Shown here piece by piece: positions 9,467 through 19,016 of a DNA stretch of 64,000 bases (position 1 is the first letter of the stretch; each line of letters opens with the position of its first letter). A program made the position numbers and the translations under genes. The notes under the pieces were generated by a model. The model was not told the DNA's origin. It ran no database searches and worked only from the letters and a program-made list of their open reading frames with translations. The DNA is from Corynebacterium minutissimum (GTDB taxonomy: Bacteria > Actinomycetota > Actinomycetes > Mycobacteriales > Mycobacteriaceae). The stretch spans positions 868,001 to 932,000 of the forward strand of contig NZ_CP069533.1 in NCBI RefSeq assembly GCF_016889765.1, given 5' to 3'.

Positions 9467-10129
9467 CTAAGCGACGACCTTGAGGGCGGACACAAACAAA
9501 CCCAGACCGTCGGTGGACGGGCCGGTGAGTAGATCGATGGCATGCTCCGGGTGCGGCATGAGGCCCACCACGTTGCCGGCCTCATTGGTGATACCTGCGA
9601 TGTCATTAATCGAACCGTTGAAGTTATCGGTATAGCGGAAAACCACGCGGCCCTCGCCCTCCAAGCGCTCCACGGTTTCTGCATCCGCCTGGAAGCGGCC
9701 TTCACCGTGTTTGGCGGGAATGAGGATCCGCTGGCCCTGCTCGAACTCGCGAGTCCACGCCGTCTCAGCGTTGGCAACCTCAAGGTAGGTATCCACACAG
9801 TGGAAGTGCAAGCCCTGGTTGCGGGTCAAAGCGCCGGGCAATAGGCCCGCTTCAGTCAAGATCTGAAAGCCGTTGCAAATGCCCAGCACCGGCATGCCCT
9901 TATTCGCAGCCTCGACGACCGCGCGCATCACCGGAGCCAGCGCCGAAATTGCCCCGGAGCGCAGATAGTCACCATAGGAAAAGCCGCCGGGAACCACGAC
10001 AGCATCAACGCCGCGCAGATCTTCGTCCGCATGCCACAGGGACACGACTTCGGCGCCGGCGGTGCGGGCGGCGCGGGCCGCGTCGACGTCGTCAAGCGTG
10101 CCCGGGAAGGTAATAACGCCGATCTTCAT
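9467..10129 (-). CDS. purQ: Phosphoribosylformylglycinamidine synthase, glutaminase subunit
   Basis: A 220-residue class I glutamine amidotransferase that supplies ammonia to PurL. The nucleophile elbow GICNGFQIL carries the catalytic Cys near residue 86, and the C-terminal HPEHA supplies the His. The N-terminus MKIGVITFPGTLDDVDAARA is typical. Its ATG overlaps the purS stop by one base (TAATG), so translation is coupled to purS. Confidence 0.97.
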   Translation of the reverse strand: MKIGVITFPGTLDDVDAARAARTAGAEVVSLWHADEDLRGVDAVVVPGGFSYGDYLRSGAISALAPVMRAVVEAANKGMPVLGICNGFQILTEAGLLPGALTRNQGLHFHCVDTYLEVANAETAWTREFEQGQRILIPAKHGEGRFQADAETVERLEGEGRVVFRYTDNFNGSINDIAGITNEAGNVVGLMPHPEHAIDLLTGPSTDGLGLFVSALKVVA

Positions 10130-10359
10130 TACTGAATGACCTCGTAGTCCTCGATGACGGTGTTCGCCAGCAGCGTGGAGGCAACCTTCTCCAGTTCCTC
10201 GGCGCTCACAGAATCATCGACCTCGATTTCGAAACGCTTGCCCTGGCGCACGTCGCTGACACCAGCAACCCCCAGGCGCCCCAGCGCGCGAACGACGGCC
10301 TGACCCTGTGGGTCCAAAATCTCGGCCTTGGGCATGACATTGACAACTACACGAGCCAT
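10129..10359 (-). CDS. purS: Phosphoribosylformylglycinamidine synthase subunit PurS
   Basis: A 76-residue protein of the usual PurS size that bridges PurL and PurQ in the FGAM synthase complex. Typical segments are VMPKAEILDPQGQAV and the GKRFEIEVDD strand. It is the first gene of the operon; the leader upstream (10360-10589) is shared with the divergent nuclease gene. No riboswitch-like fold is obvious in the leader. Confidence 0.95.
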   Translation of the reverse strand: MARVVVNVMPKAEILDPQGQAVVRALGRLGVAGVSDVRQGKRFEIEVDDSVSAEELEKVASTLLANTVIEDYEVIQ

Positions 10360-10589
10360 GAAAATTTTGCCTTACTGTGCGTGAGTATGAGTGCCCCGTC
10401 AGTCTATCGCGCAACCGGGGAGGTTTGGCGAATCCTCAGGGGATGAACAACCCCTAAACGAGTGAAGAATTCTTGGACAATCTCTCTTTAACCCCCAGCC
10501 CGCTCTCGGCTCTCCGGTATCGCACTACGCAACTAGCGAGTAGAACAAGATTCACTGTCACTCATCTCCCCGATTCAAGGACTCTTCTC

Positions 10590-13500
10590 ATGCATCTCAA
10601 GCGAATTGGCTCGCTCGCCATCGCCGCGCTGGTTTCCACCTGCGTGGTAGTCCCTCAGGCCACTGCTGCGGTGGACGGTTCCACCGCCGTGATTTCTGAG
10701 GTGTATGGCGGCGGCGGTAACAAGAACGCCCCGTTTACCCACGACTTCATTGAGCTCTACAACCCGACGGATACCGCCACTGATGTCTCCGGCTGGTCCG
10801 TGGAGTACTTCTCTTCCAAGGGCAACTCCGGCGGAAAGACCACGCTTAACGGTTCCATCCCGGCTGGCGGCTACTACCTCATCCAGGAAGGTGGCGGCGG
10901 CGCTGGTGAGCCGCTGCCCACTCCGGATGCTGAGGGCGGTCTCAGCATGTCCGGTTCCAAGGGCTCGGTGAAGCTTTACGACGCCTCCGGGGCCGAGGTT
11001 GACGTGGTGGGGTACGGGGAGGCGTCGATAAGCGAAGGCTCCCCCACACCTGCCTTGAGCAACACCACCTCCGCGCAACGCAACGAGGCCGGCACCGACA
11101 CCGACGACAACGCTGCCGACTTCAGCACCGCCGCCCCAACACCGAAATCCGGCGGCGGCGCAACCGCGCCAGAGGACCCGCAACCGGAGAACCCAACACC
11201 GGCCGAGCCGGGTTCCACCGTCACCATCCCGGACATCCAGGGCACCGGCGCAGAGTCCCCGCTCAAGGGCCAGACCGTCACCACCCAGGGCGTTGTCACC
11301 GCCGTGTGGAAGGGCGAGAAATCCCTCAACGGTTTCACCATCCAGACCCCGGGCACGGGTGCCACCGCACCGACCGAGGCCTCTGAGGCTGTCTTCGTCT
11401 ACTCCGGTGGCACTGGCTTCTACCCAAAGATTGGGGAATCCGTCGAGGTCACCGGTTCCGTCGACGAGTACTACGGCCAGACCCAAATCGCCCTGGCCCA
11501 AGGCTCCGTCCTCGACACCGCACTCGATCCCGTCAAGCCGCTTGCCATCGATGCCCTACCCGAGGGCGATGAGGACCATGAGAAGCTCGAATCCATGCTG
11601 CTCAAGCCGGGCGTGCACACGGTGACTGATAACTACGGCCTCAACCGTTACGGCGAGCTGGGCCTGGCTCCGGGTACGGAGGCGCTGCGCCAACCTACCG
11701 ATATCGTCTCCCCGGGTACTCAGGAACAAAAGGACATGGAAGCCTCTAACGCGGCGAAGTACGTCATCCTCGACGACGGCTCTACCCGTGACTTCACCCG
11801 CGATGGTGCGTCGACGAAGCTGCCGTACATCATGCAGAACGGCTCGGATGTGAAGACCATCCGCACCACCAACCAGGTGGAGTTTGCGGAATCCGGCGTC
11901 ATCTTGGGCTACGGCCACAACCAGTGGCGCTTCCAGCCCACCACGAAGATTACCGGTGACTCTGCCACCGCAGACCTACCGATTACGTGGGACCCGGCCC
12001 GTCCGGAGGCCCCGCAGGTGGAAGGCGACTACACCGTGGCGGCGTTTAACGTGCTGAACTTCTTCATCAACTTGGGTGAGGACAACGGCGCGAAGGCGTA
12101 CAAGGACCGTTTCGGTAACGGTGTGGGTTCTGATAGCGGCACCTTCCGCGGCGCGTGGTCGGAGTCTGCGTTCAACGACCAGAAGGGCAAGATCCTCACC
12201 GCGCTGGAGGGCCTCGATGCCGACGTCATTGGCTTGTCTGAGATTGAGAACGCCGCGAATACCGTGGGTGGCTCCTACGACGATGCCGTGAAGTACCTCG
12301 TGGGTGAGCTCAATACCCGCGCGGGTTCTGAGAAGTGGGATTACGTTAAGGCCCCGGCGAACGCATCAGCCGATACGGACGTCATCCGCACTGCGATCAT
12401 CTACAAGAAGGACCGCGTCCAGCCAGTAGGTGAGGCCACCTTGCTGGAGGACGAGCGTTTCAAGGGCACCGCCCGCACCCCACTCGCTGCCGAGTTCGTG
12501 CCGGCGCCGGACAAGTGCGCTGCTAAGGGCCCGGATTCCTTCGTGGTGGTCACCAACCATTTCAAGTCCAAGGGCTCCGTGGCAAACGGTGACAAGGACA
12601 CCGGCGACGGCCAGGGCAACAACCCGAACGTGCGCAATGCCCACGCCCAGGCTGTCCTCGATGGTTTGTCCAAGCAGCCGCAGTGGCAGGAGAAGGCCAC
12701 CTTCGTCATGGGTGACTTGAACTCTTACTCCAAGGAAGACGCCATCTCCATCTTCCGCAACGCTGGCTACACCATCCCGGTAGAGGAGCTCAACGCAGAA
12801 GAGGACTGGCAGGACGTGGCCTCCTACCAGTTCTCCGGACGCCTCGGCTCCCTCGACCACATTCTGGCCAACGAGCACGTCGATGCCCAGGCTGCACAGA
12901 CCTGGAACATCAACTCCGATGAGCCGATTGCCATGGAGTACTCTCGCCGCAACTACACCGGCGGCGACGTCTTTGAGGCTGACAACCCGTACCGTTCTTC
13001 CGACCACGACCCGGTCAAGGTAGGTTTCAACCTCGGCACCGTCGAGCGCTCCGCTGACGATCTTAAGGACTGCGACCCGTCCGAGGATCCAGCGCCGACT
13101 GACGACGCCCGCGGCATCAAGTCCGTCACCATTGACGACAATGGACATCTCATCATCACCTACACCGACGGCACCACCGAGGATGCTGGCAAGGTCGTCG
13201 GCTCCGATGGCAAGGATGGCCAAGACGGCGCCGACGGTAAGGACGGCGACAAGGGCGACAAGGGCGAACCCGGCCAGGACGGTAAGGACGGTACCGATGG
13301 CAAGGATGGCCGCGGAATTAAGTCTGTAGCCACCAACGACAAGGCCGAGCTCATCATCACCTACACCGACGGCACCTCTGAAATCCTCGGCACCCTCGCT
13401 GGCTCGAAGGGCGACCAGGGCACTCCGGGCCGCGATGGCTTCGATGGCGCACCAGGCCGCGACGGCACCGATGGCGCAAACGGTAAAGACGGCAAGGACG

Positions 13501-13877
13501 GCAAAGACGGACGCGGAATTAAGTCCGTGACCACGGATGCCGACGGTAACCTCGTTATCACCTACACCGACGGCACCTCAGAAACCGTCAAGTCCGGCGA
13601 CAAGCCAGCCGCCCCAGCAGGTGGTTCCTCTGTGAGCGAGCGCTGCTTGCCGACGGTCCTCGGCCTCACCATCCCAGCAGCACTCGCCATTCCGCTGGCC
13701 TTCCTCGGCAGCTTCGGCGCAAAGCTCAACATCCCGGGCCTTGAGCCAGTGAAGAAGCAGATTGAGTCGATTACTCGCAATTTCCCGCGTGAGGCTCAGT
13801 ACGCCGCTGGTGGCATTGGTCTGCTGGCTGCACTTGGTATCATCGCCGCAGCCTGCGCACCAACCGAGTCTGAATAA
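10590..13877 (+). CDS. nucH: Secreted multidomain nuclease with lamin-tail, EEP and collagen-like regions
   Basis: A 1095-residue extracellular nuclease, probably for nucleic acid scavenging. Domains in order: signal peptide (about 1-27, ending ATAA); lamin-tail domain (about 30-140, SEVYGGGGNKNAPFTHDF); linker rich in Pro/Thr; OB-like domain (about 215-330); endonuclease/exonuclease/phosphatase domain (about 480-815) with LSEIEN, NHFKSKG, MGDLNSY, SLDHIL and SSDHDPV. Then come three RGIKSV...TYTDGT repeats alternating with Gly-x-x collagen-like tracts, and a C-terminus with two hydrophobic segments (about 1018-1045 and 1070-1090). I chose the ATG at 10590 because the signal peptide begins there. 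In C. glutamicum a nuclease at this position is phosphate-starvation induced (recalled), and phoRS lies in this window. Surface anchoring by the C-terminus is inference. Confidence 0.92.
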   Translation: MHLKRIGSLAIAALVSTCVVVPQATAAVDGSTAVISEVYGGGGNKNAPFTHDFIELYNPTDTATDVSGWSVEYFSSKGNSGGKTTLNGSIPAGGYYLIQEGGGGAGEPLPTPDAEGGLSMSGSKGSVKLYDASGAEVDVVGYGEASISEGSPTPALSNTTSAQRNEAGTDTDDNAADFSTAAPTPKSGGGATAPEDPQPENPTPAEPGSTVTIPDIQGTGAESPLKGQTVTTQGVVTAVWKGEKSLNGFTIQTPGTGATAPTEASEAVFVYSGGTGFYPKIGESVEVTGSVDEYYGQTQIALAQGSVLDTALDPVKPLAIDALPEGDEDHEKLESMLLKPGVHTVTDNYGLNRYGELGLAPGTEALRQPTDIVSPGTQEQKDMEASNAAKYVILDDGSTRDFTRDGASTKLPYIMQNGSDVKTIRTTNQVEFAESGVILGYGHNQWRFQPTTKITGDSATADLPITWDPARPEAPQVEGDYTVAAFNVLNFFINLGEDNGAKAYKDRFGNGVGSDSGTFRGAWSESAFNDQKGKILTALEGLDADVIGLSEIENAANTVGGSYDDAVKYLVGELNTRAGSEKWDYVKAPANASADTDVIRTAIIYKKDRVQPVGEATLLEDERFKGTARTPLAAEFVPAPDKCAAKGPDSFVVVTNHFKSKGSVANGDKDTGDGQGNNPNVRNAHAQAVLDGLSKQPQWQEKATFVMGDLNSYSKEDAISIFRNAGYTIPVEELNAEEDWQDVASYQFSGRLGSLDHILANEHVDAQAAQTWNINSDEPIAMEYSRRNYTGGDVFEADNPYRSSDHDPVKVGFNLGTVERSADDLKDCDPSEDPAPTDDARGIKSVTIDDNGHLIITYTDGTTEDAGKVVGSDGKDGQDGADGKDGDKGDKGEPGQDGKDGTDGKDGRGIKSVATNDKAELIITYTDGTSEILGTLAGSKGDQGTPGRDGFDGAPGRDGTDGANGKDGKDGKDGRGIKSVTTDADGNLVITYTDGTSETVKSGDKPAAPAGGSSVSERCLPTVLGLTIPAALAIPLAFLGSFGAKLNIPGLEPVKKQIESITRNFPREAQYAAGGIGLLAALGIIAAACAPTESE
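13090..13600 (+). repeat. Coding repeats: collagen-like Gly-x-x tracts between three RGIKSV modules
   Basis: Three copies of a roughly 25-residue module (RGIKSV...LIITYTDGT) begin near 13109, 13310 and 13510. Two Gly-x-Asp/Lys-rich collagen-like tracts separate them (about 13200-13312 and 13405-13512). Such tracts can form triple helices and can vary in length by slippage. Confidence 0.85.
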
Positions 13878-13911
13878 AGCTCACTACTGAGCGTCTCAGT
13901 TCAGCCTGGTT

Positions 13912-13936
13912 AAGCCCCTCGTCAGAGGGGCTTTTC
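13912..13936 (+). terminator. Terminator after nucH
   Basis: A 9-bp stem, AAGCCCCTC (13912-13920) with GAGGGGCTT (13925-13933), has a GTCA loop and is followed by TTC. It lies 35 bp after the nuclease stop. Confidence 0.8.
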
Positions 13937-13982
13937 TCGTTCCGGTTGCGGGGTTGGTGGCCCTGCTTTAAGCTTCGTGGCC

Positions 13983-15170
13983 ATGGGGGTACTAGAAACC
14001 TACTTCCACTACCGCAACTCGGGGATCGCGCTAGTGGAACAAGCAACCAGCTCACCCGACGAGCTACGCGCACTCGGCGCCGACACCAGTGATGCTACTG
14101 AGCTTTCCCACCTTCACCGCACCTACTTCGGGCACACTCGCTTTACCGGCAAACAACGCAAAGCACGTGCTGCCGCGGTGGCACAACAACATAGCCTTAG
14201 CGTTCTCACCCTGATTGAGTCCTACACCGCCAAAGTCAAAAAAGACCTCGATGCCTGGAACCTACGCATCAAGCTTGCCGGCACCCCCGCCCACAAAATC
14301 CGCCAGGTTGCCACCACACGCCTAAAAGAACTTCAGTCCAAGCGCACCGCTAAACCCGGAGTACGCTTCACCTACCGCTCTAAGGGACCTAACTCCATCA
14401 CCATCACCGACACCCCCACCGTCATCGCTGATATCAGAGGCACGTTAGAATCCGTCAACAAAACAAACCTGCTTGATGCTGCCCGCACCGTCATTGTCAC
14501 CGGCGGTATTGGCACCAAACCCGCCGTACATGCCCAAGTCGTTGTCACCCTCAACGAACTCGACCAAATCATCAACGGGGATGGGGAGGAAATCGAACTT
14601 AACCTCACCAACGGCGCACGCATGACCGGCGCAGACTTTTTGGCCTACAAGTTTGCCGAGATTGGCTACGCCACCATCATCCACCCTTTGGAAGGCCCGG
14701 TGAACTCTTATAGGATTCAGCGGCATGCCAGCTGGAAACAACGCATCAGCCTGGCAGCTGAATTCCAAACCTGCTCTAGGCCCGGCTGCAACAAACCAGC
14801 CGATTACTGCGAAGTCCACCACCTCATCCCCTGGCAGGCCGGAGGTTTTACCAACATTAAAAACCTCACCTTCCTATGCGCCTACCACAACGGCATTAAC
14901 GACGATGACCCCAAACGCCCCACTGGGCGTGGTTACATGTTCCGGTTGAATACCGGGGTGAGCTACATCCCGCCCTGGGGTACACCGATAACCGCCATGC
15001 CCGAATACCAAGAAGCCACAGCAAGACTCGCCGCCGAACAAACCCCAGGACAACCACCCGACTCGCCGCCAAGTACAAGCCGACCACCCGACCCGCCGCC
15101 AGGAACAGGCCAGCCGGCCGACCCGCCGCCAGGAACAGGCCAGCCGGCCGACCCGTCACGTGCAGGCTAA
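13983..15170 (+). CDS. HNH endonuclease domain protein (DUF222/13E12-like)
   Basis: A 395-residue protein. The N-terminal two thirds resemble the helical region common to corynebacterial HNH proteins of the DUF222 type. The HNH motif is near 255-300: CSRPGCNKPADYCEVHHLIP, then LTFLCAYHNGIND with paired Cys for zinc and the His-His core. The tail after about 350 is Pro-rich and built from a 10-residue repeat. I chose the ATG at 13983: TTGCGG (13946-13951), a 17-bp spacer and TAAGCT (13969-13974) form a promoter ending 8 bp before it, which suggests a leaderless transcript. A GTG at 13977 is the alternative. Such genes are multicopy in corynebacteria; their role is unsettled. Confidence 0.82.
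   Translation: MGVLETYFHYRNSGIALVEQATSSPDELRALGADTSDATELSHLHRTYFGHTRFTGKQRKARAAAVAQQHSLSVLTLIESYTAKVKKDLDAWNLRIKLAGTPAHKIRQVATTRLKELQSKRTAKPGVRFTYRSKGPNSITITDTPTVIADIRGTLESVNKTNLLDAARTVIVTGGIGTKPAVHAQVVVTLNELDQIINGDGEEIELNLTNGARMTGADFLAYKFAEIGYATIIHPLEGPVNSYRIQRHASWKQRISLAAEFQTCSRPGCNKPADYCEVHHLIPWQAGGFTNIKNLTFLCAYHNGINDDDPKRPTGRGYMFRLNTGVSYIPPWGTPITAMPEYQEATARLAAEQTPGQPPDSPPSTSRPPDPPPGTGQPADPPPGTGQPADPSRAG
15061..15150 (+). repeat. 30-bp tandem repeat in the 3' end of the HNH gene
   Basis: Two exact 30-bp units (15091-15120 and 15121-15150) follow one diverged unit (15061-15090). They encode a Pro/Gly-rich decapeptide containing PPGTGQPADP. Copy number is likely to vary between strains. Confidence 0.9.
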
Positions 15171-15234
15171 TCGCCTGCACGCACGCGCCCGCGCCGCAAC
15201 GATGAAACCCGCCAACAAGAAGAAGGTTGGTGGG

Positions 15235-15921
15235 CTATTCGGCGTGCATAAAAACGGAATAGTCGGCGGGGCGGGCACCCGCAGCGACGGCGCGCTCGGC
15301 GGCCTTGAGGAAATCAGAGACGACCTTACGGTCATCAAGGTTGCGCCCAGAAATGGACAAGCGCACGGTATTACCGCGCTCAGCGGAGCGCTCTGCAGCG
15401 CGAATGATGTTGCGGCGCCACCACTTGGCCGAGCCAAAGCCCTCACCAAAAGACAGGTTGCGGGCTTGGTGGAGCTCGCCGGAGCGAAGGTCATGGATAC
15501 CGCGGGTGGAGGCGGCGAAGTCGAAGTCAAACTCGGGAAGGACGGTGAGCGTGCCTTCCGACATGCGCCAGCGCGGCGGCGCAAAGATAGTGGGCTCGAA
15601 GCCGATCTTTGCCATCTGCCGGGTCGCCCCCTTCAGGCGCAGGCGTGCCTCGTGCGCATCCAGGTTGGCAAACTCAGCGCGGCGGCCCTGAACTGCTTGG
15701 TCGAAGCCGTTGAGAATGAGCACTCGGCCCGATTCAGCTTGCTCCCGCAACCACGACTGTGTCGCCGAATCCTTAGCCAGGTGCCAGTTGCCATCAATGT
15801 GCGGCGCCACAAGCAACGAAACAGGAATTGTGGCTTTATCAAGCTGCTTGAGCAGACTGGAGGCCTGGCTTCGGGTGTCATCAAAAATACTGGAAATCGA
15901 AACCAAAAGGTGGCCATGCAT
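15235..15921 (-). CDS. DUF2334 / polysaccharide deacetylase-like protein
   Basis: A 228-residue protein with no signal peptide. The start (LLVSISSIFDDTRSQ), the central VSLLVAPHIDG and the FAPPRWRMSEGTLTVL segment resemble DUF2334 proteins, which share the deacetylase (NodB-like) barrel fold. The usual metal-binding Asp may be Asp14 or Asp15. It lies 54 bp downstream of ptrB on the same strand and may be the last gene of purC-ptrB. The substrate is unknown. Confidence 0.72.
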   Translation of the reverse strand: MHGHLLVSISSIFDDTRSQASSLLKQLDKATIPVSLLVAPHIDGNWHLAKDSATQSWLREQAESGRVLILNGFDQAVQGRRAEFANLDAHEARLRLKGATRQMAKIGFEPTIFAPPRWRMSEGTLTVLPEFDFDFAASTRGIHDLRSGELHQARNLSFGEGFGSAKWWRRNIIRAAERSAERGNTVRLSISGRNLDDRKVVSDFLKAAERAVAAGARPADYSVFMHAE

Positions 15922-15975
15922 AAGAAAAATTATCGCACAGCCACCGCGCCGCCGCGCGCCGAGCGGGGGTGATGC

Positions 15976-18084
15976 TTAAGCCTCCGCCCCCGTAGCTTGG
16001 TTAATCAGCCACGCATACTCAAACGCGCTCTGCTTCCACTTGGCATAACGGCCCGATACACCGCCATGGCCGGCGGCCATCTCAGTCTTGAGGAGGAACT
16101 CGCCGCCGGTGGCGACGTCACGAAGCTTGGCTACCCACTTCGCTGGCTCTACGTACAGCACGCGGGTGTCATTGAGCGAGGTCAGCGCCAGAATATTGGG
16201 ATACTTCTGCGGCACAATATTCTCATACGGCGAGTAGGAGGCCATGTAGTCGTAGACCTCCGGGTCGTGGTACGGGTCGCCCCATTCTTCCCACTCCACC
16301 ACCGTGAGCGGCAGCTCCGGCATGAGAATCGAGGTCAGCGGGTCCACAAAAGGCACGTTGGCCTCGATGGCCTTGAACCTATCCGGCGCCATGTTCGCCA
16401 CCGCGCCCATGAGCAGGCCACCGGCGGAACCGCCCTCCGCTACCAAGGTGTCCGGCGTGGTCCCCCGGCGCGCGATGAGGTCATCGGCCACTGCGATGAA
16501 GTCAGTAAACGTGTTCTTCTTCGCTAGCATTTTGCCATCGTCATACCAGTTGCGGCCCATCTCCCCACCACCGCGCACGTGCGCCATGGCAAAAATCATG
16601 CCGCGATCCATGAGGGACAAACGGAAGACCGAGAAATACGGGTCCATGTTCGCTTCATAGGAGCCGTAGCCGAAGAGCAGCGTCGGGTTCGGCTGCGTGC
16701 GGTCTAGGTCCGCGCGGTGCACGATGGACACCGGAACCTTCGTCCCGTCAGGCGCTTCAGACCAGACGCGATAGGCCACGTACTCATCCTTGTCATAGCC
16801 GCCAGGGACTTCCTGTTCCTTGAGCAGCGTGTACTCCCCGGTGGCCACGCGGTAATCAAAGAGCTGGGCTGGCTGGATGAAGGAGGTGTAGCTCACGCGC
16901 AACACCGGCGCATCCCATTCAGGGTTACCGGCCACGCCAACGGTGTAGAGCTCCTCGTTGAAGTGAAGCTCGTCGAAGCGCGCCCAACCTTGGCGCACAT
17001 CCATCACCGCCGCACGGCCGATACCGCCACGGCGATAGCCCACGACAATCTGGTCGCGGTAGCAATCCACGCCCTCAATGCGCACGGTGTCATCATGCGG
17101 TATGAGGACGGTGAGTTCGCGCAGCGCCGGCAGCTCTGCAGAAACCGGACAGTAGCCGAGCTCAAAGTTGGGGCCGGTGGCATTGTGCGTGACAACCCAG
17201 TAGTCAGTGCCGTCCACAATCGCGTGGTCAACGTCGTAGTCCACGCTGGTCTCGCGCTCCCACAGACAACGGAAATCACCCTCTGGGGTAGATTGCTCAA
17301 GTACCCATGCCTCGTTCGTCGTCTTTGAGCCGGAGACAATCATGATGTACTTCTCGCTACGGGTCGTGCCCACGCCGATGCCGAAACGCGAATCCTCCTC
17401 GCGCATGACCACGACGTCCTCCGACTGCGGGGTGCCGACGCGGTGGCGCCACACGGTGTCCGGGCGCCAGGCGTCATCGACGGTGGTGTAGAAGATGAAC
17501 TCCTCCCCTACCCACGTCGCACCGTAGAAGATTCCCTCAAGGCGGTCCTCCAACAGCTCACCGGTACGCAGGTCCTTGATGAAGAGCTCAAAGCGCTCAT
17601 CACCGGCCACGTCGACGGAATAGGCCAGCAAGTCCCCGGAATCGCTCACCGTGGAGGCACCTAGGGCGAAGAAGTCATGGCCTTCGGCGAGCGCGTTGAC
17701 GTCGAGAAGCACCTGCTCCCCTTCTGGCGCACCCTCCTCCGGGATGGTCGGCGGAGTCCACGGATCGGAGCCTTCCGCTACCGGGATGCGGCAGCTGTAG
17801 CCATACTCCTGACCCTCCTCGGTGCGGCCGTAGTACCAGTACTTACCGCGGCGCTGGGGCACGGACATGTCCGTCTGCTTGATGCGGGACTTGACCTCAG
17901 TAAAGATGTTCTCCGTCAAGGTCTCCAGATGTGCGGTGCGCTCTTGGGTATAAGCGTTTTCCGACTTAAGGTACTCGCGAGTCTCCGGGGAGTCTTTCTC
18001 GCGCAGCCACTCGTAGTCATCGACGAAGCTGCGGCCGTGGAACTCACGGGTGACCGGGCGCTTAGCAGCAATCGGTGCGTTCAT
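15976..18084 (-). CDS. ptrB: Oligopeptidase B (prolyl oligopeptidase family)
   Basis: A 702-residue cytosolic serine peptidase that cuts short peptides, normally after Arg/Lys. An N-terminal beta-propeller (about 75-420) gates a C-terminal alpha/beta-hydrolase. The catalytic Ser is in EGGSAGGLLMG (about 553), the Asp in LTSLNDTRVLY, and the His in AAGHGGVSGRY near the end. The N-terminal REFHGRSFVDDYEWLREKDS is characteristic. The start overlaps the purC stop by 4 bp (ATGA), so it is translationally coupled to purC, an arrangement I recall in other corynebacteria. Confidence 0.94.
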   Translation of the reverse strand: MNAPIAAKRPVTREFHGRSFVDDYEWLREKDSPETREYLKSENAYTQERTAHLETLTENIFTEVKSRIKQTDMSVPQRRGKYWYYGRTEEGQEYGYSCRIPVAEGSDPWTPPTIPEEGAPEGEQVLLDVNALAEGHDFFALGASTVSDSGDLLAYSVDVAGDERFELFIKDLRTGELLEDRLEGIFYGATWVGEEFIFYTTVDDAWRPDTVWRHRVGTPQSEDVVVMREEDSRFGIGVGTTRSEKYIMIVSGSKTTNEAWVLEQSTPEGDFRCLWERETSVDYDVDHAIVDGTDYWVVTHNATGPNFELGYCPVSAELPALRELTVLIPHDDTVRIEGVDCYRDQIVVGYRRGGIGRAAVMDVRQGWARFDELHFNEELYTVGVAGNPEWDAPVLRVSYTSFIQPAQLFDYRVATGEYTLLKEQEVPGGYDKDEYVAYRVWSEAPDGTKVPVSIVHRADLDRTQPNPTLLFGYGSYEANMDPYFSVFRLSLMDRGMIFAMAHVRGGGEMGRNWYDDGKMLAKKNTFTDFIAVADDLIARRGTTPDTLVAEGGSAGGLLMGAVANMAPDRFKAIEANVPFVDPLTSILMPELPLTVVEWEEWGDPYHDPEVYDYMASYSPYENIVPQKYPNILALTSLNDTRVLYVEPAKWVAKLRDVATGGEFLLKTEMAAGHGGVSGRYAKWKQSAFEYAWLINQATGAEA

Positions 18085-18950
18085 TCAGCCTCCTTAAAAG
18101 TGGTTCCGGACAGGCGCTCAAAAGCCTCAACGTAGCGCGCACGGGTGGCCTGGACAACGTCCTCGGGCAGGCGCGGCGGCGTGGACTCCTTGTCCCAGCC
18201 GGAGTTGGTGAGCCAATCGCGCACGTACTGCTTGTCAAAGGAGGGCTGGACCTTGCCTTCCTCATAGGTATCGGCCGGCCAGTAGCGCGAGGAGTCCGGG
18301 GTGAGGACCTCATCAGCCAGCACCAGGGTGCCGTGCTTATCGACGCCAAACTCGAACTTCGTATCCGCCAAAATAATGCCTTTCTCCTCCGCCAACGCGG
18401 CTGCTATGGCATAGATGCGCAGGGTCGCCTCGCGCAGTTCTTCGGCGCGTTCGCGGCCGAGCTTGTCCACGACTACGTCAAAGGACACGTTCTCATCGTG
18501 GTCGCCCTGCTCCGCCTTGGTGGCCGGGGTGAAGATGGGCTCGGGCAGGCGGGAAGCCTCGGTGAGCCCCTCGGGCAGCTCGACGCCGCACACGCTGCCG
18601 GATTCCTTGTATTCTTTCAACCCTGACCCGGTGAGGTAGCCGCGGGCGACGCACTCGAAGGGCAACATGTCGAGTTTCTGCACCACCATGGCGCGGCCGA
18701 GGACCTCCTCGGGGATGCGCTCATCATCGAGCGGGCCGGCGAGGTGGTTGGGGAAATCGATGGCGTCGAAGAAAAACATCGAGGTCGCCGTGAGCACGCG
18801 CCCCTTGTCCGGAATGGCCGGTTCCAGCGCATGGTCATAGGCGGAGATGCGGTCGGAGGCCACCATGAGCAGGGTGTTGTCGTCGATATCGTAAATATCG
18901 CGCACCTTGCCGGAGGCGATGTGGGTGTAGGAAGAAAGTTCAGGACGCAT
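18081..18950 (-). CDS. purC: SAICAR synthetase
   Basis: A 289-residue enzyme joining CAIR and aspartate with ATP. Typical segments are GKVRDIYDIDD, MVASDRISAYDHALEPAIPDKG, FECVARGYLTGSG and LADTKFEFGVD. I chose the ATG at 18950 because an AGGAT ribosome site lies 7-11 bp before it. The ATG at 18959 would have only 2 bp between that site and the start. The first codons MRPELSSY also match relatives. It precedes ptrB and diverges from the secreted-protein gene at 19017. Confidence 0.96.
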   Translation of the reverse strand: MRPELSSYTHIASGKVRDIYDIDDNTLLMVASDRISAYDHALEPAIPDKGRVLTATSMFFFDAIDFPNHLAGPLDDERIPEEVLGRAMVVQKLDMLPFECVARGYLTGSGLKEYKESGSVCGVELPEGLTEASRLPEPIFTPATKAEQGDHDENVSFDVVVDKLGRERAEELREATLRIYAIAAALAEEKGIILADTKFEFGVDKHGTLVLADEVLTPDSSRYWPADTYEEGKVQPSFDKQYVRDWLTNSGWDKESTPPRLPEDVVQATRARYVEAFERLSGTTFKEAE

Positions 18951-18971
18951 GACAACCATCCTAGCCCCGTC

Positions 18972-19006
18972 TACACTGCATCAAGATACGTCCCTATTCC
19001 GAGGAG
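18972..19006 (+). promoter_or_regulatory. Promoter -10 and ribosome site of the 19017 gene
   Basis: TACACT (18972-18977) is a good -10 box. GAGGAG (19001-19006) is a strong ribosome site 10 bp before the ATG at 19017. The short divergent space also has to serve purC. Confidence 0.5.
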
Positions 19007-19016
19007 TTAGACCATC

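Noticed and set aside
10360..10589. Riboswitch or Pho box upstream of purS/nucH
   Set aside because: I could not identify a conserved purine-riboswitch core or a convincing pair of direct repeats by eye.
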